The notes under the pieces were generated by a model, which had not been told where the DNA came from, searched no databases, and saw only the letters and a program-made list of their open reading frames with translations. Below, in pieces: positions 24,663 through 33,935 of a stretch of DNA of 64,000 nucleotides; position 1 is the first letter of the stretch; the number at the start of each line of letters is the position of its first letter. The stretch comes from CAVSCR01 sp963726575 (lineage in GTDB: Bacteria; Actinomycetota; Actinomycetes; JAHEKZ01), in the NCBI GenBank assembly GCA_963726575.1, contig CAVSCR010000005.1, positions 868,001 to 932,000 on the forward strand, written 5' to 3'. The position numbers and the translations under genes were made by a program.

Positions 24663-26522
24663 ATGCCCAGCGGGAACGAGGGGGCGGTCGCCCCGTCCTG
24701 GGACGATCCGTTGTCACTGGACACCGAACGAATGCGTCGTAGCGGCTATGCCGCTGTTGACGCGATGCTCGACCTCATCCATCAACCCGACCCCGTGATC
24801 CGGCGAGCGTCGCCGTCCTCCATGGAGCAGCTGCTCGCGTCGCCGGCACCGGAGCGGCCACAGCCGGTCGAAGAAGTGCTGTCCCGGGTCGCCGACGACG
24901 TGCTGCCCTATGCGAGCAAGGTCGGGCACCCCGGGTACTTCGCCTACATCCCGGGTTCGACGACGTGGCCCGCGGCGTTGGCGACCTTCATGACCTCGGT
25001 GGCGAACACCTACTGCGGAACGTGGATGGAGGCGGCCGGCGCCAGCCAGGTCGAGCTGACCGTCCTCGACTGGTTCCGGGAATGGGTGGGCATGCCCGAG
25101 GGCACCTCCGGGGTCCTGGTGTCCGGCGGCTCCGCCGCCAACCTGACGGCGTTGGCGGCAGCGCGCGAACTGGGTCTGGGCGCCATGGACGAGCGTGCGA
25201 CGGTGTACTGCTCGGACCAGGCCCACTCGTCGGTCGGCCGGTCGGCACGTGTGTTGGGCTTTCGCCCCGACCAGCTGCGCGTCATCCCTTCCGATGAGCA
25301 CTTCCGGCTGCGTACCGATGCGCTCGCCACCGCGATCGACCGCGATCTTGCTTCGGGACGGATTCCGCTGGTGGTGGTCGCTGCTGCCGGGTCGACCAAC
25401 ACCGGTGCGATCGACCCGCTCCACGAGATTGCGGACGTGTGCGGCGAGCGGGGAGTGTGGCTGCACGTCGACGCCGCCTACGGTGGGTTCGGCGTGCTCA
25501 CGAGCCGGGGCGCCCGGGCGCTGTCCGGCCTGGAACGGGCCGATTCCGTGACGCTGGACCCGCACAAGTGGCTGCAGATGCCCATGGAATGCGGCGCGCT
25601 TCTGGTCCGCGAGCCGGGCGCCCTGGAACGCGCCTTCGGGGTGCTCCCTGACTATCTGGTCGACGCCCATGGTCCTGGGCACGAGGTGAACTTCTGTGAC
25701 CGTGGGCTGCAGCTGAGCCGATCGGCGCGCGGCGTCCCGGTGTGGGCGGCGCTGACGACCTTCGGGCTCGCGGCGTTCCGCGACGTCGTCGACCACACGT
25801 TGGACCTCGTGGCCTTGGCGGAGGAGCTGATCGTCGCCGATGCCGACCTGACCCTGATGAACCCGGCCAGCCTCGGAATCGTGTGCTTCCGTCGCGAGAT
25901 CCCAGGGCTCACCGAAGCACAGCTGGCACAAGTGAATGGGTGGCTAGCCAACAGTCTGGAGGCCACGGGGACGGCGATGGTGTCGACCACCCGCCTGCAC
26001 GGTCGGTTCGCCGTCCGACTCTGCGTGCTCAACCACTTGTCTGACGAGGCGGACGTACGCCGCGTCCTCACCCACTTTGCGCAGACCCCGGTGCCGGCGG
26101 CGGTGACCCAGCCGGTGGGCCCGGTCATTCCGTCCTCGGGCTCGCTGCTGTCGCTCCTGGACTCGGCGGGGTTGACGCTGCTCGGTGACCACTCCGTGCC
26201 GCGCACGTTCTCGGCGGGGGCCGAGGTGCTGTCCAGGTGGAACACGGACCGAGACTTCTATGTAGTCGTCGAGGGCGAGCTGGCCGCCTTCGTCGACGAC
26301 ACCCTCGTCGAGCGGTTCGGCCCTGGAGACTTCTTCGGGGAGATCGCAGCGTCGGATTGGGGCAGCGGCTACGGATATGTGCGCCTGGCCGACGTGCGGG
26401 CCCAGTCGCAGTGCGTCGTACTGGTCGTGCCTGCGCCCGGACTGACAGCACTCATGGCGTACTCACCCGCGGTCCGCGAGCGGGTGTTAGCGGCGCGAGC
26501 GAAACGGCTCTCGGAGGCCTGA
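24663..26522 (+). CDS. PLP-dependent decarboxylase (group II) fused to CNB-like domain
   Basis: 619 residues. Residues about 15-490 form a group II amino-acid decarboxylase (aromatic amino acid/glutamate type): VGHPGYFAYIPGS, VLVSGGSAANLTAL, HVDAAYGGF and the PLP-binding Lys302 in LDPHKWLQMP. Residues about 500-619 look like a cyclic-nucleotide-binding beta-barrel (FYVVVEGELAAFVDD, VERFGPGDFFGEIAAS) but lack a clear phosphate-binding Arg in the cassette. The likely reaction is decarboxylation of an aromatic amino acid or similar; substrate not resolved. GAGGAGG precedes ATG 24663; an upstream in-frame start at 24627 has no comparable site. The extra domain could sense a ligand or mediate assembly. 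Confidence 0.82.
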   Translation: MPSGNEGAVAPSWDDPLSLDTERMRRSGYAAVDAMLDLIHQPDPVIRRASPSSMEQLLASPAPERPQPVEEVLSRVADDVLPYASKVGHPGYFAYIPGSTTWPAALATFMTSVANTYCGTWMEAAGASQVELTVLDWFREWVGMPEGTSGVLVSGGSAANLTALAAARELGLGAMDERATVYCSDQAHSSVGRSARVLGFRPDQLRVIPSDEHFRLRTDALATAIDRDLASGRIPLVVVAAAGSTNTGAIDPLHEIADVCGERGVWLHVDAAYGGFGVLTSRGARALSGLERADSVTLDPHKWLQMPMECGALLVREPGALERAFGVLPDYLVDAHGPGHEVNFCDRGLQLSRSARGVPVWAALTTFGLAAFRDVVDHTLDLVALAEELIVADADLTLMNPASLGIVCFRREIPGLTEAQLAQVNGWLANSLEATGTAMVSTTRLHGRFAVRLCVLNHLSDEADVRRVLTHFAQTPVPAAVTQPVGPVIPSSGSLLSLLDSAGLTLLGDHSVPRTFSAGAEVLSRWNTDRDFYVVVEGELAAFVDDTLVERFGPGDFFGEIAASDWGSGYGYVRLADVRAQSQCVVLVVPAPGLTALMAYSPAVRERVLAARAKRLSEA

Positions 26523-26687
26523 GAGTGTGGATCGCCACACGCGGTTGCCGACGATCTGCGCGTAGGAGCGGTTCTCGAAGATCAACAGAGCAACGTGACC
26601 AAGGGGTCCAGACCCGGAGTGGCACGGATGGTGGCCCGAGGCGAGCCGAGGAAGGTGAGAAGGGCGTTCAACCTGCGTCAACAGGAG

Positions 26688-26761
26688 CTCCCGCGACTGG
26701 ACTCGAACCAGTAACCTGCCGGTTAACAGCCGGACGCTCTGCCGAATTGAGCTACGCGGGA
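26688..26761 (-). tRNA. tRNA-Asn(GTT)
   Basis: On the minus strand the 74-base sequence folds as a cloverleaf: acceptor TCCCGCG pairs with CGCGGGA, D arm GCTC/GAGC, anticodon loop CTGTTAA (anticodon GTT, Asn), and T arm CTGG-TTCGAGT-CCAG. The discriminator base is G and CCA is not encoded. The 27:43 position of the anticodon stem is a T:C mismatch; the other four pairs are Watson-Crick. The 165 bases between the decarboxylase stop and the tRNA hold nothing I can name. Confidence 0.93.
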
Positions 26762-26831
26762 TTGGTGTGGAGCCCGCACAGATTATCGCACCCGGCGATG
26801 CGGGACCGGCGAGCCTTCAGATGCCGACGAC

Positions 26832-27335
26832 CTACAAGCCACTGTCGACGCGGACCTGTGCCAGCGCTTCCTCGGCTTCGCGGGCCAGCTCGGTATCGGC
26901 GGGATCCAGGCCCTGGTCGTAGGTGATGCCCCAGTGCAGGTCGTCCGAGCCGGGTTGGCGCCGCGCGGCAACCGTGACGCCCAGCTTCCCGCGCAGAGCC
27001 ACGTGCTGCTGCATGGCGATGCTGGCCATGACCCGGTCGCGCACCACCTGCGGCAGGTCACCTTGATCCAGCAGGGGCACCCGCAGCGACGTCACGGCGT
27101 CGCCCTCGTTGACGTTGAGGCGCAGCGTCGTGCTGTCGAAGGACGCCTGGCGGATCGTCGACCACCGCAGTCGCGAGTACGCCGGAGGACGACGTTGCAG
27201 GTGGAGGCCTTCGGTGGTGGCGATCACGTAGCGGCCCAGCGGATCGGTGCCGAACGCCAGCACCCGCTCACCCGGGATCAGGTCGAGACTTTGGGTCACG
27301 GAGTCCGGCAGCGGTTCGCGCTTGAACAAGCCCAC
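26832..27335 (-). CDS. Conserved hypothetical protein (PH-like)
   Basis: 167 residues; GTG start. It contains PGERVLAFGTDPLGRYVIAT, then ALHLQRR-like text, a basic strand pair (AYSRLRWSTIRQASFD) and acidic helices at the C-terminus (TELAREAEEALAQVRV). The beta-rich first half looks like a PH-type domain. It lies between tRNA-Asn and the exonuclease-like gene (nine bases upstream), a position that seems common in actinobacteria. No function can be assigned. Confidence 0.65.
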   Translation of the reverse strand: MGLFKREPLPDSVTQSLDLIPGERVLAFGTDPLGRYVIATTEGLHLQRRPPAYSRLRWSTIRQASFDSTTLRLNVNEGDAVTSLRVPLLDQGDLPQVVRDRVMASIAMQQHVALRGKLGVTVAARRQPGSDDLHWGITYDQGLDPADTELAREAEEALAQVRVDSGL

Positions 27336-27344
27336 GAGACCAGA

Positions 27345-28364
27345 CTACGAGGTGGGCACCTGCAACCGCACAATCAGTGCTCCGTGGTCGCTGCCGGGCA
27401 CCGTCTCGACGGCCAGCTGGTCGGCCACCGGACCCCCGCGGGACAAGACGTGGTCGATCGCGATCAGGGGCGGGCCGATCCGGTCGTAGGGCCAGGTCGG
27501 CCGCCAGAACACCCCGGCCTGCTCGGCGGCGTCCTGGTACCCGTGGGCCTCGAGCTCGCGCATCGAGGCCTGGTCGAGCGTCGCGTTGAAGTCGCCGGCC
27601 GCGACTGCCGGGGCAGGCAAGGAGTCGAGCCAGGCATTGTTGGCGACCTGCTCCCGAGCCCAGCGCGACGTGTCCACCGCGGTGAACGGGTCACCGGGCG
27701 ACGCCGGGTGGACGGCGGCCACGGTGAGTGGCTCGGCCCCCGGCGGGGTGACGCTCGCCGAGACCTGTCGGAAGATCATCGTCGTCCGGACGGCGCGCGG
27801 ACTCAGCGGCCATCGTGACCACAGCGCTGTGCCCTGAGCGCCGTCGGCTGCTCGTGCCGCGACGTAGGGCAACTCGTTGTCCAAGCCGGCGGCCATCAGG
27901 GCCCGAGCCTCGGACAGGGGGAGTTCCTCCACGGCCAACAGGTCGACGTGGTGGGTGCGCACCAGGTCGACGACACGCTGCGGGTCGGCCTGGCCCACGT
28001 GCAGGTTCAGCGTCATGACGACCACGGGTACAGCCGACGCCGGTGTCGCATCCGGCACCATGACGGGCACTTGGTAGGCGACGGAGACCACGGCGACCAG
28101 GCAGGGCACCAGCGCCCACCAACGCCAGTGGGCCAGCAGGAGCAGCACTACCCCGCTGACGGCCAGCACGATCCCGTAGGGCACGAACGCGGTCGCGTAG
28201 ACGAGCAGCCCGGCCGACGTGTCGAAGACGCGCAGGAGCACGGCGATCAGGGCGCCCAGGGTGAACACCGCACCGATGACGCCCAGCAGTGGCCTGGTGC
28301 GTCGTGCTGTCGCCTCGGGCTCGCTGGATGGTTCTGGGTCGTCGGACGCCGGCGGCAGCGTCAC
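27345..28364 (-). CDS. Membrane-anchored endonuclease/exonuclease/phosphatase family protein
   Basis: 339 residues. The N-terminus has three hydrophobic segments (LLGVIGAVFTLGALIAVLL, LLVYATAFVPYGIVLAVSG, WWALVPCLVAVVSVAYQ), then an EEP domain outside or at the membrane: TLNLHVGQADPQRVV, LAVEELPLSEARAL, AAGDFNATLD, IDHVLSRGG and the catalytic SDHGALIVRL. Such proteins hydrolyse phosphodiester bonds, including lipids such as sphingomyelin. The GTG at 28364 overlaps the dnaG TGA as GTGA, which decides the start. Confidence 0.83.
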   Translation of the reverse strand: MTLPPASDDPEPSSEPEATARRTRPLLGVIGAVFTLGALIAVLLRVFDTSAGLLVYATAFVPYGIVLAVSGVVLLLLAHWRWWALVPCLVAVVSVAYQVPVMVPDATPASAVPVVVMTLNLHVGQADPQRVVDLVRTHHVDLLAVEELPLSEARALMAAGLDNELPYVAARAADGAQGTALWSRWPLSPRAVRTTMIFRQVSASVTPPGAEPLTVAAVHPASPGDPFTAVDTSRWAREQVANNAWLDSLPAPAVAAGDFNATLDQASMRELEAHGYQDAAEQAGVFWRPTWPYDRIGPPLIAIDHVLSRGGPVADQLAVETVPGSDHGALIVRLQVPTS

Positions 28365-30244
28365 GTGGCGCCCATGACCTCGTCGAGCAGTCGGCGGCGT
28401 TGCTGCTCGAGGTCGATCAGCTCGGCGAAGACGCCGGCGTACTCGTCCTGCTGGCTCGGGTCGATGCGCTGCAGACGCGATCGGATCTCGCCGATCCGGC
28501 GCGTGATGCCGCGTTCTCGCACCCGCGCCAGCTGCTCGGCGGCGTAGCGGTCGTCGGCGTCCTGCGCAAAGCGCAACGGCTCCACCGACAGCTCGGTGAT
28601 CAGCGAACGCACAGCGTCGTCGGGCGCGGCCGCCATGACCGTCCGCGGCCACGTCTCGTCGAGCGCCTCCTGAGCCGTTCCACCCGCGGCAGCGATCGCC
28701 AGAGCCACCGCTGCATAAGCGGGGTGCTGCCACACGTCGGGGCCGAGGACGTCGAACTGCGTTCCGACCAGGTCTGGGTGCTGCAACGCGAGCTTGGACA
28801 GTTCCCGTTCCACGGCGAGCCCACGATCGTTGGCGGGGGGCCGGGGGATGCTGGCCGGCTGTTCGTGCTGTTCGGGCTGCGCCGCATCGAGGGGACGCCG
28901 GGGGCGGGTCGCCGCAGGCGCGGCAGATGCGCGTGCGACGGCGTCGCGCACCGGAGCGACGTCCATGCCGAGCCATCCGGCGAGTGAGCGCACGTACTCA
29001 GGTCGCAGCGATACGTCCTTGATGCGGGCGACCAGTGGTGCGGCCTCACGGAGCGCAGCGATCCGACCTTCGGGCCGCTCGAGGTCGTGGCGCGTCAGCA
29101 CGCTGCGAATGGCGAACTCGAACAGCGGCACCCGCGCGTCCACCAGCGCGCGCACGCCCTCGGGCCCGTACTGCTGACGCAGCTCACACGGATCCAGACC
29201 GTGCGACTCGACCGCGACGAACGTCTGCGCCACGAACCGTTGTTCGTCGTCGAACGCTCTCAGTGCGGCCTTCTGTCCCGCGGCATCGCCGTCGAAGGTG
29301 AACACGACCTGTCCGCGGAACGTGTCAGCGTCCATGAGCAGGCGTCGCAGCACCTTGACGTGGTCCTCACCGAACGCCGTGCCACACGTGGCCACCGCTG
29401 TCTCGACGCCGGACAGATGGCACGCCATGACGTCGGTGTAGCCCTCTACGACCACGGCCTGCCGTTGGTTGGCGATCGACTTCTTGGCCAGGTCGAGGCC
29501 GTACAGCACCTGGCTCTTGCGGTAGATGGGCGACTCCGGAGAGTTCAAGTACTTCGGGCCCTGGTCGTCGTCGTACAGCTTGCGGGCACCGAAGCCCACG
29601 ACGTCGCCGGTGATGTCGCGGATCGGCCAGAGCAGGCGCCCGCGAAACCGGTCGATCAGCCCTCGCTGCCCTTCCTTGGCCACCCCTCCCAGGCTGATCT
29701 CGGCGTCAGTGAACCCGTTCTCGCGAAGGTGACGCGTCAACAGGTCCCAGGCCTGCGGCGCATAGCCGACGCCGAAGTGCTTGGCCGCTGCTTCGTCGAA
29801 ACCGCGCCCGTCGAGGAAGCGGCGCGCGATGACGGCCTCCTCGGTGCCGAGTTGCTCGACGTAGAAGGCCGCGGCCTGACGGTGCAGGTCGATCAACCGG
29901 GTTCGCTGTCCCTGCTGTCGCCGTGGGGCCGACCCCGCCTCTTCGTAACGCAGCTCGACGCCGGCTCTGGCGGCCAGCTTCTCGACCGACTCGGCGAAGG
30001 TGAGGTGGTCGATCGCCTGCACGAATCCGATGACGTCACCACCGGCCTGGCACGAGAAGCAGTAGTACAGCCCCTTGGCGGGGGTCACGTGGAACGACGG
30101 GGTCTTCTCCTCGTGGAAGGGGCACAGGCCCTTCAGGCTGCCGCCCCCGGCGTTGCGCAAGGTGACCACTTCGCCGATGATCTCGGCGATCGGCGAGCGC
30201 TCGCGCACGACGACGATGTCGTCAGGATTGATCCGCCCGGCCAT
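28361..30244 (-). CDS. dnaG: DNA primase DnaG
   Basis: 627 residues, full length for the family. The zinc-binding domain has CPFHEEKTPSFHVTP and CFSC; then the TOPRIM core (VVVEGYTDVMACHLSG and TFDGDAAGQKAALRAF), and a C-terminal helical DnaB-binding region. It synthesises RNA primers at the replication fork. ATG start at 30244. The stop overlaps the EEP gene start by four bases. The dgt-dnaG order with the 30318 gene between them is roughly the usual actinobacterial neighbourhood. Confidence 0.97.
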   Translation of the reverse strand: MAGRINPDDIVVVRERSPIAEIIGEVVTLRNAGGGSLKGLCPFHEEKTPSFHVTPAKGLYYCFSCQAGGDVIGFVQAIDHLTFAESVEKLAARAGVELRYEEAGSAPRRQQGQRTRLIDLHRQAAAFYVEQLGTEEAVIARRFLDGRGFDEAAAKHFGVGYAPQAWDLLTRHLRENGFTDAEISLGGVAKEGQRGLIDRFRGRLLWPIRDITGDVVGFGARKLYDDDQGPKYLNSPESPIYRKSQVLYGLDLAKKSIANQRQAVVVEGYTDVMACHLSGVETAVATCGTAFGEDHVKVLRRLLMDADTFRGQVVFTFDGDAAGQKAALRAFDDEQRFVAQTFVAVESHGLDPCELRQQYGPEGVRALVDARVPLFEFAIRSVLTRHDLERPEGRIAALREAAPLVARIKDVSLRPEYVRSLAGWLGMDVAPVRDAVARASAAPAATRPRRPLDAAQPEQHEQPASIPRPPANDRGLAVERELSKLALQHPDLVGTQFDVLGPDVWQHPAYAAVALAIAAAGGTAQEALDETWPRTVMAAAPDDAVRSLITELSVEPLRFAQDADDRYAAEQLARVRERGITRRIGEIRSRLQRIDPSQQDEYAGVFAELIDLEQQRRRLLDEVMGAT

Positions 30245-30317
30245 GGGCGTGAGTCTAGGTGGGGCGGCCCACGAGTCGGGCCGTGCGTGGAGCCCCCCTC
30301 CAGGTCAGAATGAGCGC

Positions 30318-31391
30318 ATGCAGACGGTGAGTGCCAGCGGCCATCCCACGACCCTTGGGCAGGCCCACGGACAACAGGTCGCGTCCCAGATCCAGTCGCT
30401 GCTGACCCGCTGGCGCGACCTGGCCGAGGGCCAGGGCACGCGGCTCGACGCCGTGGTCAACACGCTGGCCCACGAGTGCGGATTCCGCGAGACCACCCGC
30501 GCCTGGCTGCCCGACCTGGTCGCCGAGGTCGACGCCTTGGCCGCCGGTGCGTCGATCACGGCCGACGAGGCGTTCGCGCTGAACTGCATGGACGAAGCGT
30601 GGTGGCTGAGCTCGACGGGTGGCTGCAGCGTGCTGGCCATCACCGACTCGGGTACCGACGCCCCGGACGCGCCGGTGATCGGCCAGAACATGGACCTCGA
30701 CACCTGGATGGACGGCGCGCAGGTGGCGTTACAGCTGCGACCGGACGCCGCCCCCCGACAGGTCCTCCTCACACGCGCCGGGATGGTCGGGCTGTGCGGC
30801 GCCAACGACGCCGGCCTCGCTGTCATGGTGAACACGCTCGACCAGCTGCCCACCGACCGCGACGGTGTACCCGTGGCGTTCGTGGTGCGCGCCCTGCTCG
30901 CCCAGACGTCGTTGGACGCCGCGGTCGACCTGTTGTACCGACTCCCGCACGCCAGCGGCCAGGCGTACACGATGGCGTCCCGCGACGGCGTCCGCGGCTT
31001 CGAGTGCGGGGCCGGAGTGGTGCAGGAATACCGCAACGACGAAGCGCTGCCTGGCCGACGCTGGCATACCAACCACCCGATCGCCGGCAACGAGTCCGAC
31101 GTCGACGCAGCTGAGGACGACGCGAGCTGGGCCACCGGGTCGACCGGCCCGCGGATGGCACACCTGGATGCCAAGGCGGGCGCGATCTGCAGCCGGGCCG
31201 AGGTGCAGCGTGTGCTCAGCGACTCCACGTCGGGCATCTGCATGTTCCCCGGCCGTTGGCGCGACGACGGGTTCACGTTCGCCTCGATCGTGGTGACGTT
31301 GCCGAAGTCGGGTGCCGCGCCGGAAGTACTGATCGCGCCAGGTCCGCCGGATCGCACCGACTACGAAGCAGTGTCGTTCGGCTCGAGCTGA
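30318..31391 (+). CDS. C45-family Ntn acyltransferase/hydrolase
   Basis: 357 residues. N-terminal-nucleophile fold related to isopenicillin N acyltransferase (peptidase family C45). The expected autocleavage site precedes Cys103 in STGGCSVLAI, followed by IGQNMDLDTW, VGLCGANDAGLAVMVN and a late RWHTNHPIAG. These enzymes cleave themselves before the Cys and then hydrolyse or transfer acyl-amide groups. The substrate is not known. ATG at 30318, divergent from dnaG. The last 31 bases overlap the convergent acetyltransferase gene. Confidence 0.82.
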   Translation: MQTVSASGHPTTLGQAHGQQVASQIQSLLTRWRDLAEGQGTRLDAVVNTLAHECGFRETTRAWLPDLVAEVDALAAGASITADEAFALNCMDEAWWLSSTGGCSVLAITDSGTDAPDAPVIGQNMDLDTWMDGAQVALQLRPDAAPRQVLLTRAGMVGLCGANDAGLAVMVNTLDQLPTDRDGVPVAFVVRALLAQTSLDAAVDLLYRLPHASGQAYTMASRDGVRGFECGAGVVQEYRNDEALPGRRWHTNHPIAGNESDVDAAEDDASWATGSTGPRMAHLDAKAGAICSRAEVQRVLSDSTSGICMFPGRWRDDGFTFASIVVTLPKSGAAPEVLIAPGPPDRTDYEAVSFGSS

Positions 31392-31861
31392 TGCTCGCAC
31401 TCCCCCTGATGCGCGCTCTCCACCTGGAGCACAGCGCGGTAGTGCGGGCCGATACCCGGCACGTCGAATGCCTCGCCCACCGTCACGAAGCCCGCACGCC
31501 GGTACAACGACAACGCCGGAGCGCGCGCGTTGCACCACAGGATCCGCCCCTGCTGGCTCGCGACGTGCGCGATCCCCACGCGCAAGACCGCCGTTCCCAG
31601 GCCAAGTCCGCGATAGTCCGCGTCGGTGGCCATGCCGCGCAACCGCCAGGCCGGAGCACCGTCGAGCGGCTCGGGGAAGAACGTGCCACAGGACATCACC
31701 TGTGCGTCCGCGTCGACTGCAGCGATGTGCACGGTCGCAACGTCGTCGTCCTCCTCGTAGTGAGCTTCGGACTCCGGGCGGCCTACCCGCAGCACCCGGT
31801 GGCGCAGGCCGATCACGGCCGACGCCGGCACCGTGGTCAGCCTGAACCGATCCACGCTCAC
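31361..31861 (-). CDS. GNAT family N-acetyltransferase
   Basis: 166 residues. GNAT core: RLRGMATDADYRGLGLGTAVL (acetyl-CoA loop R-G-L-G-L-G) and CNARAPALSLYRRAGF. It acetylates an unknown amine. The GTG at 31861 overlaps the dgt stop codon (GTGA), which favours it over the GTG/ATG at 31873. It is probably co-translated with dgt. Confidence 0.8.
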   Translation of the reverse strand: MSVDRFRLTTVPASAVIGLRHRVLRVGRPESEAHYEEDDDVATVHIAAVDADAQVMSCGTFFPEPLDGAPAWRLRGMATDADYRGLGLGTAVLRVGIAHVASQQGRILWCNARAPALSLYRRAGFVTVGEAFDVPGIGPHYRAVLQVESAHQGECEHQLEPNDTAS

Positions 31862-33141
31862 TTGGGCTCGCACAGCCGTCGGTGCCAGGCCCGGGCCGCC
31901 GGATCGGTGAGCGAGGCGATCTGGTCGACCACTACCCGTCGCGCGTCCGCGTCGTCGCCTGCGGTGACGAACCAGGTGCGGTAGGGCTCCTCGAGTGCGA
32001 CCGGAGCGGCGGCCAGCACCGCGGCGGCGAGCTCGCTGACCAGATCACGTTGGCGCGCGTAGTTCTCCGGTGCCCCCTCGCGCTGCATCACGTACCGCGC
32101 TGTGATCGCCTTGAGCACAGCGCACTCCAGACGCGCGTCGTCGGGAACCACCAGGTCAGCCTCGTAGCGTGCCAAGGCGCCGTCACCGAACTTCTCCCGC
32201 GTTGCGCGCTGAGCGGCTCGGCAGAAGCGACCGATCAGCTCGCTCGTCGAACCCTTCAGCGCGACCTGCGCGCCCCACGACCCATCAAAGCCGCTAGGCC
32301 ACTGGGGCAGCTGCAACAGCCGGTCCAAGGCCGCCTCGAGCGCCGTGACATCGGTGAGGTGCGGCGTGCCCGCGCCCGGCGCATACACCTGCCTGGTCAG
32401 TCCCAGCAGCTCATGACGTTCGTCGGGGCTGCGCAGGGTCGCCGGATCGAGGTGTCCCGCGTGCAGCGCGTCTTCGAAGTCGTGGACGCTGTAGGCCACG
32501 TCGTCGGCCCAGTCCATGACCTGTGCCTCGAGGCAGCGACGTTCGTCGGGGGCACCCGCGCGCAGCCACTGGAAGACCGCGGCGTCGTCGGCGTAGACGC
32601 CGAACTTCGTGCGCTGTGGCGAGCGCGGCCAGGGGTACTTGGTGGCCGCGTCCAACGTCGCCCGCGTGAGGTTGAGCCCCGCACTCGCACCGTCTGCAGC
32701 CAGCACCTTGGCCTCGAGCCGGGTCAGCACGCGAAGGCTCTGGGCATTGCCCTCGAACCCGCCGCATTGCTTCGCGAACGCGTCCAGTGCCTCTTCACCG
32801 GTGTGCCCGAACGGCGGATGACCGAGGTCGTGGGCCAAGCCCGCGGTCTCGACGACCTCCGCGTCGCAGCCCAAGGACGCACCGAGTTCACGACCGATCT
32901 GGGCGCACTCCAGGGAGTGCGTCAGGCGAGTGCGAGGGAAATCGCTCTCCCAGGGGACGACGACCTGCGTCTTGGCCGCCAGCCGACGCAGCGCGGAACT
33001 GTGCAACACCCTGGCCCGGTCGCGTTCGAAGGCCGAACGGCCGGAGTCCTTCGGCGGCTCGGCGACCCATCGTTCCTGAGCGTGAGGGGGGTACCCCGAC
33101 AGCGGTTCGAGTGGCTCGAGTGGCTCGCGTTGGTCGACCAT
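31858..33141 (-). CDS. dgt: Deoxyguanosinetriphosphate triphosphohydrolase (dGTPase)
   Basis: 427 residues. HD-domain triphosphohydrolase: RTRLTHSLECAQIGRELGA, AGLAHDLGHPPFGHTGE (the His-Asp metal site), and WADDVAYSVHDFEDAL with the third Asp. It splits dNTPs into nucleoside and tripolyphosphate. Its place beside dusB and dnaG is standard in actinobacteria. Confidence 0.93.
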   Translation of the reverse strand: MVDQREPLEPLEPLSGYPPHAQERWVAEPPKDSGRSAFERDRARVLHSSALRRLAAKTQVVVPWESDFPRTRLTHSLECAQIGRELGASLGCDAEVVETAGLAHDLGHPPFGHTGEEALDAFAKQCGGFEGNAQSLRVLTRLEAKVLAADGASAGLNLTRATLDAATKYPWPRSPQRTKFGVYADDAAVFQWLRAGAPDERRCLEAQVMDWADDVAYSVHDFEDALHAGHLDPATLRSPDERHELLGLTRQVYAPGAGTPHLTDVTALEAALDRLLQLPQWPSGFDGSWGAQVALKGSTSELIGRFCRAAQRATREKFGDGALARYEADLVVPDDARLECAVLKAITARYVMQREGAPENYARQRDLVSELAAAVLAAAPVALEEPYRTWFVTAGDDADARRVVVDQIASLTDPAARAWHRRLCEPK

Positions 33142-33164
33142 CAGGTCGACCCTACGGCGTGGGT

Positions 33165-33193
33165 CTGACGCTCAGTCAGTCACGCAGCGTCAG
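33165..33193. terminator. 8-bp inverted repeat at end of YdcF-like gene
   Basis: CTGACGCT (33165-33172) and AGCGTCAG (33186-33193) form a perfect stem with a 13-base loop spanning the stop codon of the YdcF-like gene at 33180. It could act as a weak minus-strand terminator between that gene and dgt. There is no T-tract, so it may be chance. Confidence 0.3.
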
Positions 33194-33881
33194 GACCGCT
33201 GAACGGCAGCGGGCGACCACCGGTCAGCCGCCACCAGACGTACGCGGCCGTCTCACGGCCGATGTAGCGCAGCTCCTCGGTGCGCGACTGCACCACCGGA
33301 CCCGAATGGACCGGCGAGGTGGTGGCGCGCAACCCCAAAGCCTGCGCCATCTGCCGACACCGGAACGCGTGCCACGGGTCGGTGACGATCACGACCGAGT
33401 CCCAACCGTGCTGCTTCGCCAGCGCCGCCACGGCCTCCATGCTGTGCCACGTGTCTCGACCGGTGGGAACTGCGATGAGTGACGTGTGCGGCACTCCGTG
33501 AGCCTCCAGGTAGCCCTTGCCGGATCCACCCTCGGTGTAGCGGTCGCCGGGCATCTTGCCGCCCACCGTCACCACCACGGGTGCGACTCCGGCCTCGTAC
33601 AACGTCTTGGCATGGGTCAGTCGCCACGCGAGGACCGGCGACGGTGTGCCGTCGTACTGGCTGGCGCCGAGCACGACGATGGCGTCGACCGGGCTGCGCT
33701 GGTCGCTGCGGGCGACCCACCAGACCTGTGCGGCAATCGACCCCACCCAGAGGGCGAAGACCGCGCCGAGCGCCACGCCCACGAGGCCGATTCGACGCGC
33801 CCAGCGCCAACGACGCGAGCGTGACGGCGCGACCGCATCGGCGGTCGTCTCGTCACGGGTCAGCACGGTGGACACGGTCAC
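33180..33881 (-). CDS. YdcF/SanA-like DUF218 membrane protein
   Basis: About 233 residues. One N-terminal membrane segment (GLVGVALGAVFALWVGSIAA) after a basic stretch, then the DUF218 core: VDAIVVLGASQYDG, LTHAKTLYEAGVAP, VVTVGGKMPG, VPTGRDTWHSMEAV and VVIVTDPWHAFRCRQMAQ. The family is linked to envelope maintenance (SanA) and is poorly characterised. The start is uncertain: GTG 33881 or the in-frame start at 33911. Confidence 0.8.
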   Translation of the reverse strand: MTVSTVLTRDETTADAVAPSRSRRWRWARRIGLVGVALGAVFALWVGSIAAQVWWVARSDQRSPVDAIVVLGASQYDGTPSPVLAWRLTHAKTLYEAGVAPVVVTVGGKMPGDRYTEGGSGKGYLEAHGVPHTSLIAVPTGRDTWHSMEAVAALAKQHGWDSVVIVTDPWHAFRCRQMAQALGLRATTSPVHSGPVVQSRTEELRYIGRETAAYVWWRLTGGRPLPFSGPDAA

Positions 33882-33935
33882 GACCCTACGGGACGTCCAA
33901 TATGCCCGCAAACACGATCGGGTTGGAGTGGAATG

